DNA of 11,952 nucleotides from Cetobacterium sp. UBA6069 (GCA_002428805.1 DIXX01000031.1:51513-63464); one strand, 5' to 3'. Shown: positions 1 to 8,176, counted from the stretch's first letter. The notes: a model not told the origin generated them from the letters alone. Made by a program: numbers and translations.

Positions 1-135
1 TATATGGCTTTAGAGTCTTTAGGATACAGTAAAAAGGAAATAGATTCTCTCGTAAGTAAAGAGGAATTAAATAGCTACTCGACTTTAGAAGATGCAATTA
101 AAGGAGTTCTTAAAAAAATTCAATTAAGGGGATGA
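1..135 (+). CDS. ruvA: Holliday junction branch migration protein RuvA, C-terminal fragment (5' end outside window)
   Basis: An open frame runs from the first base to TGA at 133-135 and encodes the last 44 residues of a protein. It reads like RuvA domain III: an ALESLGYSKKE helix start, then a short acidic/polar linker and a final amphipathic helix ending KGVLKKIQLRG. In RuvA this small C-terminal domain contacts RuvB and regulates the RuvAB motor, which drives Holliday-junction branch migration. The DNA-binding domains I and II lie upstream of the window. The stop is 4 nt before the next ATG, and the AAGGGG ribosome-binding site of that gene overlaps the ruvA end, so the two are probably co-transcribed and translationally coupled. 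The name rests on one short domain, so it is likely rather than certain. Confidence 0.8.
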   Translation, partial: YMALESLGYSKKEIDSLVSKEELNSYSTLEDAIKGVLKKIQLRG

Positions 136-139
136 TTTT

Positions 140-1444
140 ATGAGGAAAATCTATATTCTAGACACAAATGTTTTAATACACGACCACAGAAGTATCTATA
201 GTTTTGAAGATAATGAGGTGATTGTACCGATTTTTGTTATTGAAGAGATTGATCATCTGAAAAGAAATACAACAACTGCTATTCAAGCAAGGCTAGCTGC
301 TAGAGAGTTAGACGCTATAAGAAAAAAGGGATGTATAGCAAAGGGTGTCGAATTAGAAAAAGGGATTTTTTTCAAAGTAGAAATTGAAAATGATTTAGAA
401 CTACTACCTCCAGCTTTGAAAAGAGATTCAGTAGATAATATGATAATATCAACTGCTCTGGGAGTTAAAAAGAAAAACCCAGATATGAAAGTAATCTTAA
501 TAACTAAAGATATAAATATGAGAATTAAAGCGGATTCTTTAGGAATTGAAGTTCAAGATTATGAAACGGATAGAACTGATTATACAACTTTAGATGATGG
601 ATATGTAGAGATTGAAGTACCAAGAGATGTATATGTTAAATTTGATAAATCTGGAAAGATAAATGTATGGGAATTAGGAGAGGAATATCATTTTACTGAA
701 AATATGTTCGTAAGATTTAAGTGTGGAAATGAGAAAACTTCTGGAAGATACATAGGTGGTAAAATTAGAAGGAATTTAGAAGGTCAGATTTCAGCTTGGG
801 GAGCAAGAGCTAGAAATGACGAACAAGAGTATGCAATGGAGCTTTTAATGGATGAGAATATAAAAGTTGTAACTCTTGTTGGAAAAGCTGGAACTGGAAA
901 AACTCTTTTGGCTATAGCTGCTGGTCTTGAACAAGTTGTGGAAAGAGGTAAGTATAAAAAACTATTAATAGCTAGACCAATAATTCCTATGGGAAAAGAT
1001 TTAGGTTACCTTCCGGGAAGTGAAGAGGAAAAACTAAGACCGTGGATGCAACCTATCTATGATAATATAGATTATTTAGCTACTGAAAAAGGAGAAAAAA
1101 CTGGTGAAAAAGTAATTTTAGGCCTTCAAACTATGGGGCTTTTAAAAATAGAAGCCTTAACATATATAAGAGGAAGAAGTATTCCAAATGGATATATAAT
1201 AATAGATGAAGCTCAAAATTTAACACCATTAGAAGTGAAAACAATAATAACTAGAGCTGGAGAAAATACAAAAATTGTTTTAACGGGAGACCCAGATCAG
1301 ATAGATAGTCCATATCTAGATGCAGATACAAATGGATTGACATATTTAGCTGATAAATTAAAAAACGAAGCCATCGTAGGCCATGTCACTCTAAAAAAAG
1401 GTGAACGTTCAGCGTTAGCTGAATTAGCTGCAAAACTTCTATAA
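140..1444 (+). CDS. PIN-domain plus PhoH-type ATPase (PhoH2/YlaK-like)
   Basis: A 434-residue two-domain protein. Residues about 4-140 form a PIN nuclease-like domain with the expected acidic residues (D8 in LDTNVLIHD, E35/E36 in VIEEID, D99 in SVDNMI, D124 in TKDIN). Residues about 215-430 form a PhoH ATPase with Walker A GKAGTGKT (248-255), Walker B IIIDEAQN (353-360), a sensor-like LTGDPDQID (381-389) and a C-terminal KKGERSALAELA. Proteins of this PIN-PhoH architecture are described as RNA helicase/RNase-type enzymes; cytosolic RNA processing is the likely role here, but the exact substrate is unknown. The length is normal for the family and nothing looks broken. The ATG is preceded by AAGGGG with good spacing. 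It follows ruvA by 4 nt. It is not the single-domain PhoH/YbeZ, which lacks the PIN domain. Confidence 0.92.
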   Translation: MRKIYILDTNVLIHDHRSIYSFEDNEVIVPIFVIEEIDHLKRNTTTAIQARLAARELDAIRKKGCIAKGVELEKGIFFKVEIENDLELLPPALKRDSVDNMIISTALGVKKKNPDMKVILITKDINMRIKADSLGIEVQDYETDRTDYTTLDDGYVEIEVPRDVYVKFDKSGKINVWELGEEYHFTENMFVRFKCGNEKTSGRYIGGKIRRNLEGQISAWGARARNDEQEYAMELLMDENIKVVTLVGKAGTGKTLLAIAAGLEQVVERGKYKKLLIARPIIPMGKDLGYLPGSEEEKLRPWMQPIYDNIDYLATEKGEKTGEKVILGLQTMGLLKIEALTYIRGRSIPNGYIIIDEAQNLTPLEVKTIITRAGENTKIVLTGDPDQIDSPYLDADTNGLTYLADKLKNEAIVGHVTLKKGERSALAELAAKLL

Positions 1445-1474
1445 TTTTTTCTTTTATTTTACGAATATATATAT

Positions 1475-1480
1475 TATAAT
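1475..1480 (+). promoter_or_regulatory. Possible -10 element for secG
   Basis: A perfect TATAAT lies in an A/T-rich stretch 42 nt before the secG ATG. The hexamer 17 nt upstream (TTTTAT, 1452-1457) is a poor -35 match. It may be a real secG promoter, since no terminator follows the PhoH-type gene, but A/T-rich spacers often give such matches by chance. Confidence 0.35.
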
Positions 1481-1521
1481 ATTGTATAAGATAGAAGACG
1501 AAATTTGGGAGGAATAAAGTT

Positions 1522-1746
1522 ATGGAAGCACTGTTAACAATATTTTTATTTATATTTGCTTTAGCTTTAATAGTACTAGTTCTTGTACAGCCAGACAGAA
1601 GTCATGGGATGTCAGGTAGCATGGGAATGGGAGGTTCAAATACAGTATTTGGAGTTTCAAAAGATGGAGGACCACTAGCCAGAGCAACTGAAGTAGTCGC
1701 ATTTTTATTCATACTTTCAGCACTTCTTCTGTATCTAGTAAAATAG
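1522..1746 (+). CDS. secG: Preprotein translocase subunit SecG
   Basis: A 74-residue membrane protein with the classic SecG plan: TM1 at about 3-22, a Gly/Ser/Met-rich cytoplasmic loop at about 29-44 (GMSGSMGMGGSNTVFG), and TM2 at about 56-73. The LVLVQPDRS stretch after TM1 and the GG-rich loop ending in VFG are family hallmarks. SecG is the small accessory subunit of the SecYEG channel and assists SecA-driven protein export at the inner membrane. A strong GGGAGG site (1507-1512) sits 9 nt before the ATG and fixes the start. A hairpin terminator follows at 1762-1790. The length is typical and the gene is intact. Confidence 0.95.
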   Translation: MEALLTIFLFIFALALIVLVLVQPDRSHGMSGSMGMGGSNTVFGVSKDGGPLARATEVVAFLFILSALLLYLVK

Positions 1747-1761
1747 TTAAAAGAATCAAAG

Positions 1762-1790
1762 GCGTGTTGGGGTACACAATACGCTTTTTT
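1762..1790 (+). terminator. Intrinsic terminator after secG
   Basis: GCGTGTTG (1762-1769) pairs with CAATACGC (1777-1784) across a 7-nt loop, giving an 8-bp stem with one G-U pair, followed directly by six T. It lies 16 nt after the secG stop. The loop and the G-U pair suggest moderate strength. rarA starts only 25 nt after the U tract. Confidence 0.85.
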
Positions 1791-1815
1791 ATTTTAAAAA
1801 ATAGGTTGTGATTAG

Positions 1816-3045
1816 ATGCAAAGTATATTCGGAGGGAATTTTGAAAAAGCAAAACCTCTATCAGCTCGTTTAAGACCCCAAAAATTAAATGAGTTTGAAG
1901 GTCAAGAAAAAATTCTGGGTCAGAATGGTGTTCTTAGAAAAATAATAGAGGGAAAAAATTTATCTAATATGATTTTATATGGACCATCTGGTTGTGGAAA
2001 AAGTTCTTTAGGAGAGATAATCTCAAAAGAGTTGGATTATAATTTCGAAACTTTAAACGCAACAATAGCGAGTTTAAATGATTTGAGAGTGATAGTTGAT
2101 GTAGCAAAAAGAAATTTGGAACTATATGGGAAAAGAACAATACTATTTTTAGATGAAATACATAGATTTAATAAAACCCAGCAGGATGCCTTACTTTCTT
2201 ATACAGAATCTGGAATATTAATTTTAGTTGGAGCTACAACTGAAAATCCTTATCATAGTTTGAATAACGCACTGCTATCGAGGTGTCTATTATTTGAATT
2301 CAAACCGTTAACAAGAGAGAATATAAATAGTATTTTAATTAGAGGAGAAAAACTTTTAGGAGTTGGACTTCCAGAAGAGATAAGAGAAGTTATTTTAGAT
2401 ATTTCTCAAGGAGATAGTAGAATAGCTTTAAATTATTTAGAACTCTATAAAAGTAGTTGTACAGGTTATAGTGAAAGAGAGATAATAGATCTTTTTAGAG
2501 AGAGAAGAGCTTCTTATCATAAACAGGAAGATAAATATAATCTTATTTCTGCCATGATAAAAAGTATAAGAGGAAGCGATCCAGACTCGGCTGTTTATTG
2601 GCTAGCAAGACTTCTTCACGGTGGAGAAGATCCAAGATATATTGCAAGAAGAGTTGTTATTCATGCAAGTGAGGATATAGGAATGGCCAACCCAGAAGCT
2701 ATGCTTATAGCAAATAGTGCTATGAATGCCAGTGAAAAAATAGGGATGCCAGAAATAAGAATAATTTTATCTCAAGCAGTAATCTATTTAGCTATTTCAA
2801 CTAAAAGTAATAGTAGTTACTTAGCGATAGACAAAGCTTTAAAAGATATTGAAAATGGAGATTTAGAACCAGTACCTATTCATATAGGTGATAGAGCTGT
2901 TGATTATAAATATCCACATGATTATCAAAATAATTTTGTGAACCAAAAATATAGAGAACAAAAAAAGAGATACTATATTCCAGGAAACAATAGAAATGAA
3001 AAGCTAATTGAAGAAAAATTAGAAAAATTATGGAAATTAAAATAG
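1816..3045 (+). CDS. rarA: Replication-associated recombination protein A (RarA/MgsA AAA+ ATPase)
   Basis: A 409-residue AAA+ ATPase of the RarA/MgsA/WRNIP1 family, which acts at stalled replication forks and is related to clamp-loader subunits. Visible motifs: the N-terminal PLSARLRPQKLNEFEGQE box (14-31), Walker A GPSGCGKS (56-63), Walker B plus the family signature LFLDEIHRFNKTQQDALL (110-127), sensor 1 GATTENP (139-145), and a C-terminal region with YWLARLLHGGEDPRYIARR, HASEDIGMANP and YKYPHDY, all typical of RarA. The length is slightly under E. coli MgsA but complete. The ATG has a weak AGGTTGTGAT site upstream, so translation initiation may be modest. It is followed 13 nt later by hisS. 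In B. subtilis the rarA homologue (yrvN) also lies close to hisS-aspS, so the linkage is old. Confidence 0.95.
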   Translation: MQSIFGGNFEKAKPLSARLRPQKLNEFEGQEKILGQNGVLRKIIEGKNLSNMILYGPSGCGKSSLGEIISKELDYNFETLNATIASLNDLRVIVDVAKRNLELYGKRTILFLDEIHRFNKTQQDALLSYTESGILILVGATTENPYHSLNNALLSRCLLFEFKPLTRENINSILIRGEKLLGVGLPEEIREVILDISQGDSRIALNYLELYKSSCTGYSEREIIDLFRERRASYHKQEDKYNLISAMIKSIRGSDPDSAVYWLARLLHGGEDPRYIARRVVIHASEDIGMANPEAMLIANSAMNASEKIGMPEIRIILSQAVIYLAISTKSNSSYLAIDKALKDIENGDLEPVPIHIGDRAVDYKYPHDYQNNFVNQKYREQKKRYYIPGNNRNEKLIEEKLEKLWKLK

Positions 3046-3058
3046 TTGAGGTGATAAA

Positions 3059-4300
3059 ATGAAACTGATTAAAGCAGTTAGAGGAACTAAAGATATATAT
3101 GGAGACAACGGAATAAAGTATGACTATATAACAAGAACAGCTCAAGAGTTTTTTGAAAACTATGGGTATTCAATGATAAAAACTCCAATATTTGAAGAGA
3201 CAGATCTTTTTAAAAGAGGAGTAGGAGAGGGAACAGATATAGTTGAAAAGGAGATGTATACTTTCCAAGATAGAGGAGAAAGAAGTATAACATTAAGACC
3301 TGAAGGAACAGCTGCAGTTGTTAGATGTTATTTAGAAAATAAAATCTATGCAAAAGAGGAAGTTTCTAGATTTTTCTATGCTGGTTCGATGTTTAGATAT
3401 GAGAGACCTCAAGCAGGAAGACAAAGAGAGTTTAACCAAATAGGTGTTGAAGTATTAGGAGAGAGTTCACCGATATTAGATGCTGAAGTAATATCAATGG
3501 GATATTCATTCTTAAGCAAAATAGGTGTAACTGATTTAGAGGTTACAATAAACTCAGTAGGAGAAAAAGAGAGTAGAGTAAAATATAGAGAAACTCTTTT
3601 AGATTTCTTACAGCCTATGAGAGAAGAGCTGTGTGACGATTGTAGAATGAGAATGGAAAAAAATCCATTGAGAGTTTTAGATTGTAAAGTGGAGAAGTGT
3701 AAAGAGTTAACTGCGGATGCTCCAATTATAACAGATTCACTAACAGAAGAAGAGAGAAATCACTACGAGACAGTAAAAAAATATTTAACAATTTTTGGTG
3801 TTAATTATAAAGAGGATCCAAGATTAGTTAGAGGATTAGATTATTACTCAAGTACAGTTTATGAAATTGTAACAAATAAGTTAGGATCACAAGGAACTGT
3901 TTTAGGTGGAGGAAGATATGATAATCTTTTAAAGCAACTTGGAGATAAGGAGATTCCAGCTTTTGGTTTTGCTGCTGGAGTTGAAAGAATAATGATGCTT
4001 TTAGGAGATGATTTCCCAAGAAGAGAGTTAGATGTATATATCGCTTGGTTAGGTGAAACAACAATGGATACTGCTTTCAAAATAGGAAATGATTTAAGAC
4101 TTGCAGGAAAATCAGTTGTAATTGATTATAACTCAAAAGGAATGAAAGCTCATATGAAAAAAGCTGATAAAGTAGGAGCAAAAAATGTTATCATAATTGG
4201 TGAGGATGAGATGAATAAAGGTGTTGTAATGTTAAAAGATTTCATCAACAGAACTCAAGAAGAAGTTAGCATAGATAATATAAAAAATATATTAAAATAA
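3059..4300 (+). CDS. hisS: Histidine-tRNA ligase
   Basis: A 413-residue class II aminoacyl-tRNA synthetase that attaches histidine to tRNA-His in the cytosol. The N-terminus has the HisRS entry motif [10 protein letters not shown] (8-17). Motif 2 spans about 104-128 ([19 protein letters not shown] then EFNQ). The histidine-binding HisA motif is LVRGLDYY (256-263), and motif 3 is [13 protein letters not shown] (303-315). A CDDC (192-195) and a DCKVEKC (208-214) pair in the insertion region are also common in bacterial HisRS. The C-terminal anticodon-binding fold runs from about 324 to the end. The ATG follows a GAGGTGA site (3048-3054) with a 4-nt gap. It sits 13 nt after rarA and 17 nt before aspS, so the three are almost certainly one operon. 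Confidence 0.97.
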   Translation: MKLIKAVRGTKDIYGDNGIKYDYITRTAQEFFENYGYSMIKTPIFEETDLFKRGVGEGTDIVEKEMYTFQDRGERSITLRPEGTAAVVRCYLENKIYAKEEVSRFFYAGSMFRYERPQAGRQREFNQIGVEVLGESSPILDAEVISMGYSFLSKIGVTDLEVTINSVGEKESRVKYRETLLDFLQPMREELCDDCRMRMEKNPLRVLDCKVEKCKELTADAPIITDSLTEEERNHYETVKKYLTIFGVNYKEDPRLVRGLDYYSSTVYEIVTNKLGSQGTVLGGGRYDNLLKQLGDKEIPAFGFAAGVERIMMLLGDDFPRRELDVYIAWLGETTMDTAFKIGNDLRLAGKSVVIDYNSKGMKAHMKKADKVGAKNVIIIGEDEMNKGVVMLKDFINRTQEEVSIDNIKNILK

Positions 4301-4317
4301 TAGAAGGAGAAAAAGAG

Positions 4318-6102
4318 ATGACGTATTATAGAACTCATAACTTAGGGGAATTAAGAGCTTCAAATATTGGTGAAACAGTTACTTTATCTGGATGGGTTGA
4401 TACAAAGAGAGACTTAGGTGGATTAACTTTTATCGATTTAAGAGATAGAGAAGGAAAAACTCAAATAATATTCCATACGGATGTAGCTGAGGTTGCAGTT
4501 GTAGAAAGAGCACAAAAATTAAAAAATGAATCAGTTATAAAAGTAGTTGGGGTTGTAAGAGAAAGACAAAGTAAAAATGCAAACATTCCAACAGGAGATA
4601 TCGAAGTATTCGTAACAGAATTAGAAGTTCTAAATAACTGTGATGTATTACCGTTCCAAATTTCTGGAGACGATAATTTAAGTGAAAATATAAGATTAAA
4701 ATATAGATACTTAGATTTAAGAAGAAATCATATGGCTAGAAATTTAAAGATGAGACATAAAATGATTATGTCTATAAGAAACTATATGGATGAAAAAGGA
4801 TTCTTAGATGTAGATACTCCAATTTTAACTAAGTCAACTCCAGAAGGAGCAAGAGATTTCTTAGTTCCAAGTAGAACAAATCCAGGTGATTTCTATGCAT
4901 TACCTCAATCACCACAACTATTTAAACAGTTACTGATGATTTCAGGAGTAGAAAAATACTTCCAAATAGCTAAATGTTTCAGAGATGAAGATTTAAGAGC
5001 TGATAGACAGCCTGAGTTTACTCAATTAGATATCGAGATGTCATTCATCGAGCAAAAAGATATAATGAATGAGATTGAAGGATTAGCAAAGAGAGTATTC
5101 AAAAATGTAACTGAAGAATCAGCAGAGTATGATTTCCCAAGAATGCCATACGCAGAAGCTATGGAAAGATTTGGTTCAGACAAGCCTGATACAAGATTTG
5201 GTGTAGAGTTAAAAGATTTAACTGATATAATGGCAACTTGTGGATTCAAAGGATTCCAAAGTGCAGTAGAAGCTGGAGGAGTAGTTAAAGCTGTAGTTGC
5301 TCCAGGTGTAGCTGAGCAATTCTCAAGAAAAATTTTAACTGAGTATGAAGACTATGCAAAAACATACTTTGGTGCAAAAGGAATGGCTTGGATAAAGTTA
5401 ACTGAAGAGGGAGTAAATTCTCCAATCGCTAAGTTCTTCACAGAGGAAGAGATGGCAGCAATTATATCTAGAACTGAAGCAAAAGTTGGAGATGTAATTA
5501 TGATAGTTGCAGATAGAGCAAAAGTTGTTTACGGAGCTTTAGGTGCAGTTAGATTAAAATTAGGAAAAGAGTTAGGGTTAATTGATAACGATGAGTTCAA
5601 ATTCCTATGGGTAGTAGATTTCCCAATGTTCGAATATGATGAAGAAGAGCAAAGATATAAGGCTCAACACCACCCGTTCACGTCAATAAAAGAAGAGGAT
5701 ATGCAACTGTTCTTAGATGGAGAGATGGATGCAGTGAGAACAAACTCTTATGACTTAGTACTAAATGGTTCAGAAATTGGTGGAGGATCAATTAGAATAT
5801 TCAATCCAGAAATCCAAAGTAAAGTATTTGAGAAGTTAGGATTATCTAAAGAGGAAGCTCAAGATAAATTCGGATTCTTCGTAGATGCATTTAAATATGG
5901 AGCACCACCTCATGGAGGATTAGCATTCGGAATTGATAGATGGTTAATGGTAATGTTAAAAGAGCAATCTATAAGAGACGTAATACCATTCCCTAAAACA
6001 AATAAAGGTCAATGTTTAATGACTGAAGCACCAAGCAAAGTTGATGACAAACAATTAGAAGAACTTTATTTAGATTCAACATATAATTCAGAAATAGTTT
6101 AG
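4318..6102 (+). CDS. aspS: Aspartate-tRNA ligase (bacterial type)
   Basis: A 594-residue bacterial-type AspRS, normal length. It has an N-terminal OB-fold anticodon domain (about 1-110), a class II catalytic core with [11 protein letters not shown] (198-208) and motif 2 [20 protein letters not shown] (221-240), a bacterial GAD insertion at about 295-420, and motif 3 GIDRWLMVM (538-546). Residue 33 in TKRDLGGL is Leu, as in tRNA-Asp-specific enzymes. Non-discriminating enzymes such as that of Pseudomonas aeruginosa carry His there (H31). So this enzyme probably charges only tRNA-Asp, with Asn-tRNA made another way; that is an inference from one residue. A strong AGAAGGAG site (4302-4309) precedes the ATG. 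No convincing terminator follows the stop. Confidence 0.97.
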   Translation: MTYYRTHNLGELRASNIGETVTLSGWVDTKRDLGGLTFIDLRDREGKTQIIFHTDVAEVAVVERAQKLKNESVIKVVGVVRERQSKNANIPTGDIEVFVTELEVLNNCDVLPFQISGDDNLSENIRLKYRYLDLRRNHMARNLKMRHKMIMSIRNYMDEKGFLDVDTPILTKSTPEGARDFLVPSRTNPGDFYALPQSPQLFKQLLMISGVEKYFQIAKCFRDEDLRADRQPEFTQLDIEMSFIEQKDIMNEIEGLAKRVFKNVTEESAEYDFPRMPYAEAMERFGSDKPDTRFGVELKDLTDIMATCGFKGFQSAVEAGGVVKAVVAPGVAEQFSRKILTEYEDYAKTYFGAKGMAWIKLTEEGVNSPIAKFFTEEEMAAIISRTEAKVGDVIMIVADRAKVVYGALGAVRLKLGKELGLIDNDEFKFLWVVDFPMFEYDEEEQRYKAQHHPFTSIKEEDMQLFLDGEMDAVRTNSYDLVLNGSEIGGGSIRIFNPEIQSKVFEKLGLSKEEAQDKFGFFVDAFKYGAPPHGGLAFGIDRWLMVMLKEQSIRDVIPFPKTNKGQCLMTEAPSKVDDKQLEELYLDSTYNSEIV

Positions 6103-6137
6103 GTATAAAAAATATACTATTCAAAAGGATTTTTTAA

Positions 6138-6166
6138 TTGAAAAAATAATATAGAAGTGATATAAT
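6138..6166 (+). promoter_or_regulatory. Strong sigma70-type promoter of the non-coding RNA
   Basis: The -35 is TTGAAA (6138-6143), followed by a 17-bp spacer and a perfect TATAAT (6161-6166). A TGA just before the -10 (6158-6160) makes it an extended -10. Predicted transcription starts near 6173 (G). This is the best promoter match seen in the window and fits a highly expressed stable RNA. Confidence 0.85.
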
Positions 6167-6172
6167 TGTCTT

Positions 6173-6375
6173 GAGAATAAATATTTCTGGTCTACTCGCT
6201 ATTATCTGGAGGTTTTGGGCCTAAGGTCGCTATTGGGATTGGCTCTGTTGCTTATAACTCAGATACGTCACGGAAACCCTTGTTTCACGGACCCTGTATA
6301 TAGGCATTATCTGGTTACCACGTATATGAAACGGCGACCAAAACCGTAAGGAAGGCGGTAGACTGGAGTTATTCT
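6173..6375 (+). ncRNA. ssrS: Structured non-coding RNA, probable 6S RNA
   Basis: There is no ORF here, and G+C rises to about 46% (82 of 180 bases at 6181-6360), well above the flanking genes. The RNA folds by hand into one long irregular hairpin. The base stem pairs GAATAA (6175-6180) with TTATTC (6369-6374). TTCTGGTCTAC (6185-6195) pairs with GTAGACTGGAG (6358-6368), and CGC (6197-6199) with GCG (6355-6357). GGTTTT (6211-6216) and GGTCGC (6225-6230) pair with the contiguous GCGACCAAAACC (6334-6345). Then follows a large internal loop (6231-6249 against 6306-6333). The terminal part has GCTTAT/ATAGGC, ATAC/GTAT and GAAAC/GTTTC. Size, closing stem, central loop and terminal stem match 6S RNA, which binds the RNA polymerase housekeeping holoenzyme. 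B. subtilis 6S-1 (bsrA) also lies next to aspS. Alternatives are a lineage-specific sRNA or a regulatory leader of argS. Exact ends are inferred. Confidence 0.6.
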
Positions 6376-6379
6376 TTTT

Positions 6380-6401
6380 AGGACTTTCGGGTCCTTTTTT
6401 T
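6380..6401 (+). terminator. Intrinsic terminator of the non-coding RNA
   Basis: AGGAC (6380-6384) pairs with GTCCT (6391-6395) across a TTTCGG loop, followed by an unbroken run of T to 6401. The stem is short but G-C rich. It begins 5 nt after the base of the RNA closing stem and ends 24 nt before the argS ATG, so argS must be read through it or from an unseen start. Confidence 0.8.
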
Positions 6402-6425
6402 ATTTCACAATGAAAGGAGTAATTT

Positions 6426-8138
6426 ATGTTAACTATTGAAAAGAAAATCGAGTTAATTTTATTAGATACAGTAAAAAATTTATATTCAGATAAAGAGTTA
6501 AAACCAGTAGAGATAACTGTTGCAACAAACGAAAAATTTGGAGACTTCCAATCAAACTTTGCAATGATGAACTCTAAAATAATCGGAGGAAATCCAAGAG
6601 CTATTGCTGAAAATGTTGTAAATAACTTAGTTGGAAATGATGTTATTGAAAAAATTGAGATAGCAGGACCAGGATTTTTAAATATATTCTTAAAAGATTC
6701 TTATTTAGCGGATTTAGTTAAGAAAATATCTAAAGAAAGTTATGAATTCAAAGATTTAAATACAGAGGGAGATGTAATAATTGATTACTCTTCACCAAAC
6801 ATAGCTAAGAGAATGCATATAGGGCACTTAAGATCAACGATAATAGGTGATTCTATAAAAAGAATGTATAAGTATTTAGGATTTAATGTTGTTGCAGACA
6901 ATCACATTGGAGACTGGGGAACACAATTTGGAAAGTTAATTATAGGATATAGAAACTGGTTAAATGAAGAGGCATATAAAGAGAATGCAATTGAAGAGTT
7001 AGAAAGAGTATATGTTGAGTTTACTAGACAAAGTGAGGAGCATCCAGAACTTGAAGATCAAGCTAGAGAAGAGTTAAAGAAACTTCAAGATGGAGATGAA
7101 GAAAACTACAGATTATGGCAAGAATTTATAAAAGTATCTTTAGATGAGTATGGAAAGTTATACACTAGAATGGGAATAAACTTCGATACTTATTACGGGG
7201 AATCATTCTATCATGATTTAATGCCAGGTGTTGTTAAAGAGTTAGAAGAAAAAGAGATTGCTGTAGAGGATCAGGGTGCAAAAGTTGTATTCTTCCCAGA
7301 AGAGGAGAAGTTACATCCTTGTATTATCCAAAAAAGAGATGGAGCTTTCCTATATGCAACTTCAGATATAGCTACAGTAAAGTTTAGATTAGCTAACTAT
7401 AATGTAAATAAGTTAATATATGTAACTGATGAGAGACAACAAGATCATTTCAGACAATTTTTCAGAATAACTGATATGTTAGGATGGAATGTAGAAAAGC
7501 AGCATGTATGGTTTGGAATTATGAGATTTGCTGATGGTGTTTTCTCTACAAGAAAAGGAAACGTAATAAGATTAGAAGAGCTTTTAGATGAAGGAAAAAG
7601 AAGAGCTCTAGAGATTGTAAATGAAAAAAATCCTGAATTATCGGATGAAGAAAAAGATAATATAGCAGAAGTTGTTGGAACTGGAGCTATAAAGTATGCT
7701 GATTTATCACAAAATAGACAAACAGCTGTAATATTTGAATGGGATAAAATTCTGAGTTTCGAAGGAAATACAGCACCTTATTTACAATATTCTTATGCTA
7801 GAATAAAATCTATTTTAAGAAGAGCAGTAGAGGGTGGAAAAGATTTAAGAGAGGATGTAGTAATAACATTTACTGATAAAACAGAGAGAACGTTAGCACA
7901 TCATTTAACTCAATTCCCAGCAGTAATTTTAAAAGCAGCAGACAGCTGTAGACCAAATTTAGTTGCAGATTATTTATTTGAGCTATCTAAGAAGTTCAAT
8001 GGATTCTATAACGCTTGTCCAATATTAAATCAAGAAGAAGATGTTCTTTATTCAAGATTGTTATTAGCTGAAAGAACAGCTGCAGTTTTAAAAGAGGGAT
8101 TAAACCTTTTAGGAATTGGAACTTTAGAGAGAATGTAA
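6426..8138 (+). CDS. argS: Arginine-tRNA ligase
   Basis: A 570-residue class I aminoacyl-tRNA synthetase that charges tRNA-Arg in the cytosol. The N-terminal additional domain typical of ArgRS covers about 1-110 (KFGDFQSNFAM near 38-48). The HIGH signature is at 131-134 within SPNIAKRMHIGHLRST. The KMSKS-equivalent loop is degenerate, STRKGN (374-379), as in many ArgRS. The DALR anticodon-binding domain starts near TAPYLQYSYARIKS and runs to the end, closing with GLNLLGIGTLERM. The length is normal. The ATG follows AAAGGAGT (6413-6420). It starts only 24 nt after the U tract of the upstream RNA's terminator, with no visible promoter between, so transcription probably enters by readthrough. 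A strong terminator closes the gene. Confidence 0.97.
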   Translation: MLTIEKKIELILLDTVKNLYSDKELKPVEITVATNEKFGDFQSNFAMMNSKIIGGNPRAIAENVVNNLVGNDVIEKIEIAGPGFLNIFLKDSYLADLVKKISKESYEFKDLNTEGDVIIDYSSPNIAKRMHIGHLRSTIIGDSIKRMYKYLGFNVVADNHIGDWGTQFGKLIIGYRNWLNEEAYKENAIEELERVYVEFTRQSEEHPELEDQAREELKKLQDGDEENYRLWQEFIKVSLDEYGKLYTRMGINFDTYYGESFYHDLMPGVVKELEEKEIAVEDQGAKVVFFPEEEKLHPCIIQKRDGAFLYATSDIATVKFRLANYNVNKLIYVTDERQQDHFRQFFRITDMLGWNVEKQHVWFGIMRFADGVFSTRKGNVIRLEELLDEGKRRALEIVNEKNPELSDEEKDNIAEVVGTGAIKYADLSQNRQTAVIFEWDKILSFEGNTAPYLQYSYARIKSILRRAVEGGKDLREDVVITFTDKTERTLAHHLTQFPAVILKAADSCRPNLVADYLFELSKKFNGFYNACPILNQEEDVLYSRLLLAERTAAVLKEGLNLLGIGTLERM

Positions 8139-8146
8139 TAAATGTT

Positions 8147-8175
8147 AGCCAGTATTTTTATACTGGCTTTTTTTT
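8147..8175 (+). terminator. Strong intrinsic terminator after argS
   Basis: GCCAGTAT (8148-8155) and ATACTGGC (8160-8167) form a perfect 8-bp stem with a TTTT loop, extended by A8147-T8168, followed by a run of T to 8175. It closes the housekeeping block on the + strand. Confidence 0.93.
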
Positions 8176-8176
8176 A

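Noticed and set aside
2876..3145. Minus-strand ORF of 89 codons over the rarA-hisS junction
   Set aside because: It overlaps two clear genes, has low-complexity hydrophobic content typical of A/T-rich antisense frames, and no ribosome-binding site.
3828..4080. Two minus-strand ORFs (73 and 78 codons) inside hisS
   Set aside because: Both are antisense to the conserved HisA and motif 3 coding region and resemble no protein family.
5022..5249. Minus-strand ORF inside aspS
   Set aside because: Antisense shadow of conserved AspRS coding sequence.
6103..6130. Terminator after aspS
   Set aside because: GTATA and TATAC around an A-loop form only a weak A/T stem with no T run right after, so it is not a convincing intrinsic terminator.
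6173..6375. tmRNA, RNase P RNA or SRP RNA
   Set aside because: There is no tRNA-like end or CCA for tmRNA, no GAGGAAAGTCC core for RNase P, and AAGGAAGGCGG lacks the paired SRP S-domain loop and AGCAG motif.
6173..6401. T-box leader for argS
   Set aside because: Position suits one, and TGGTTACCACG (6312-6322) vaguely recalls the T-box core, but the AGGGTGGNACCGCG consensus is absent, the spacing to the terminator is wrong, and no competing antiterminator was found.
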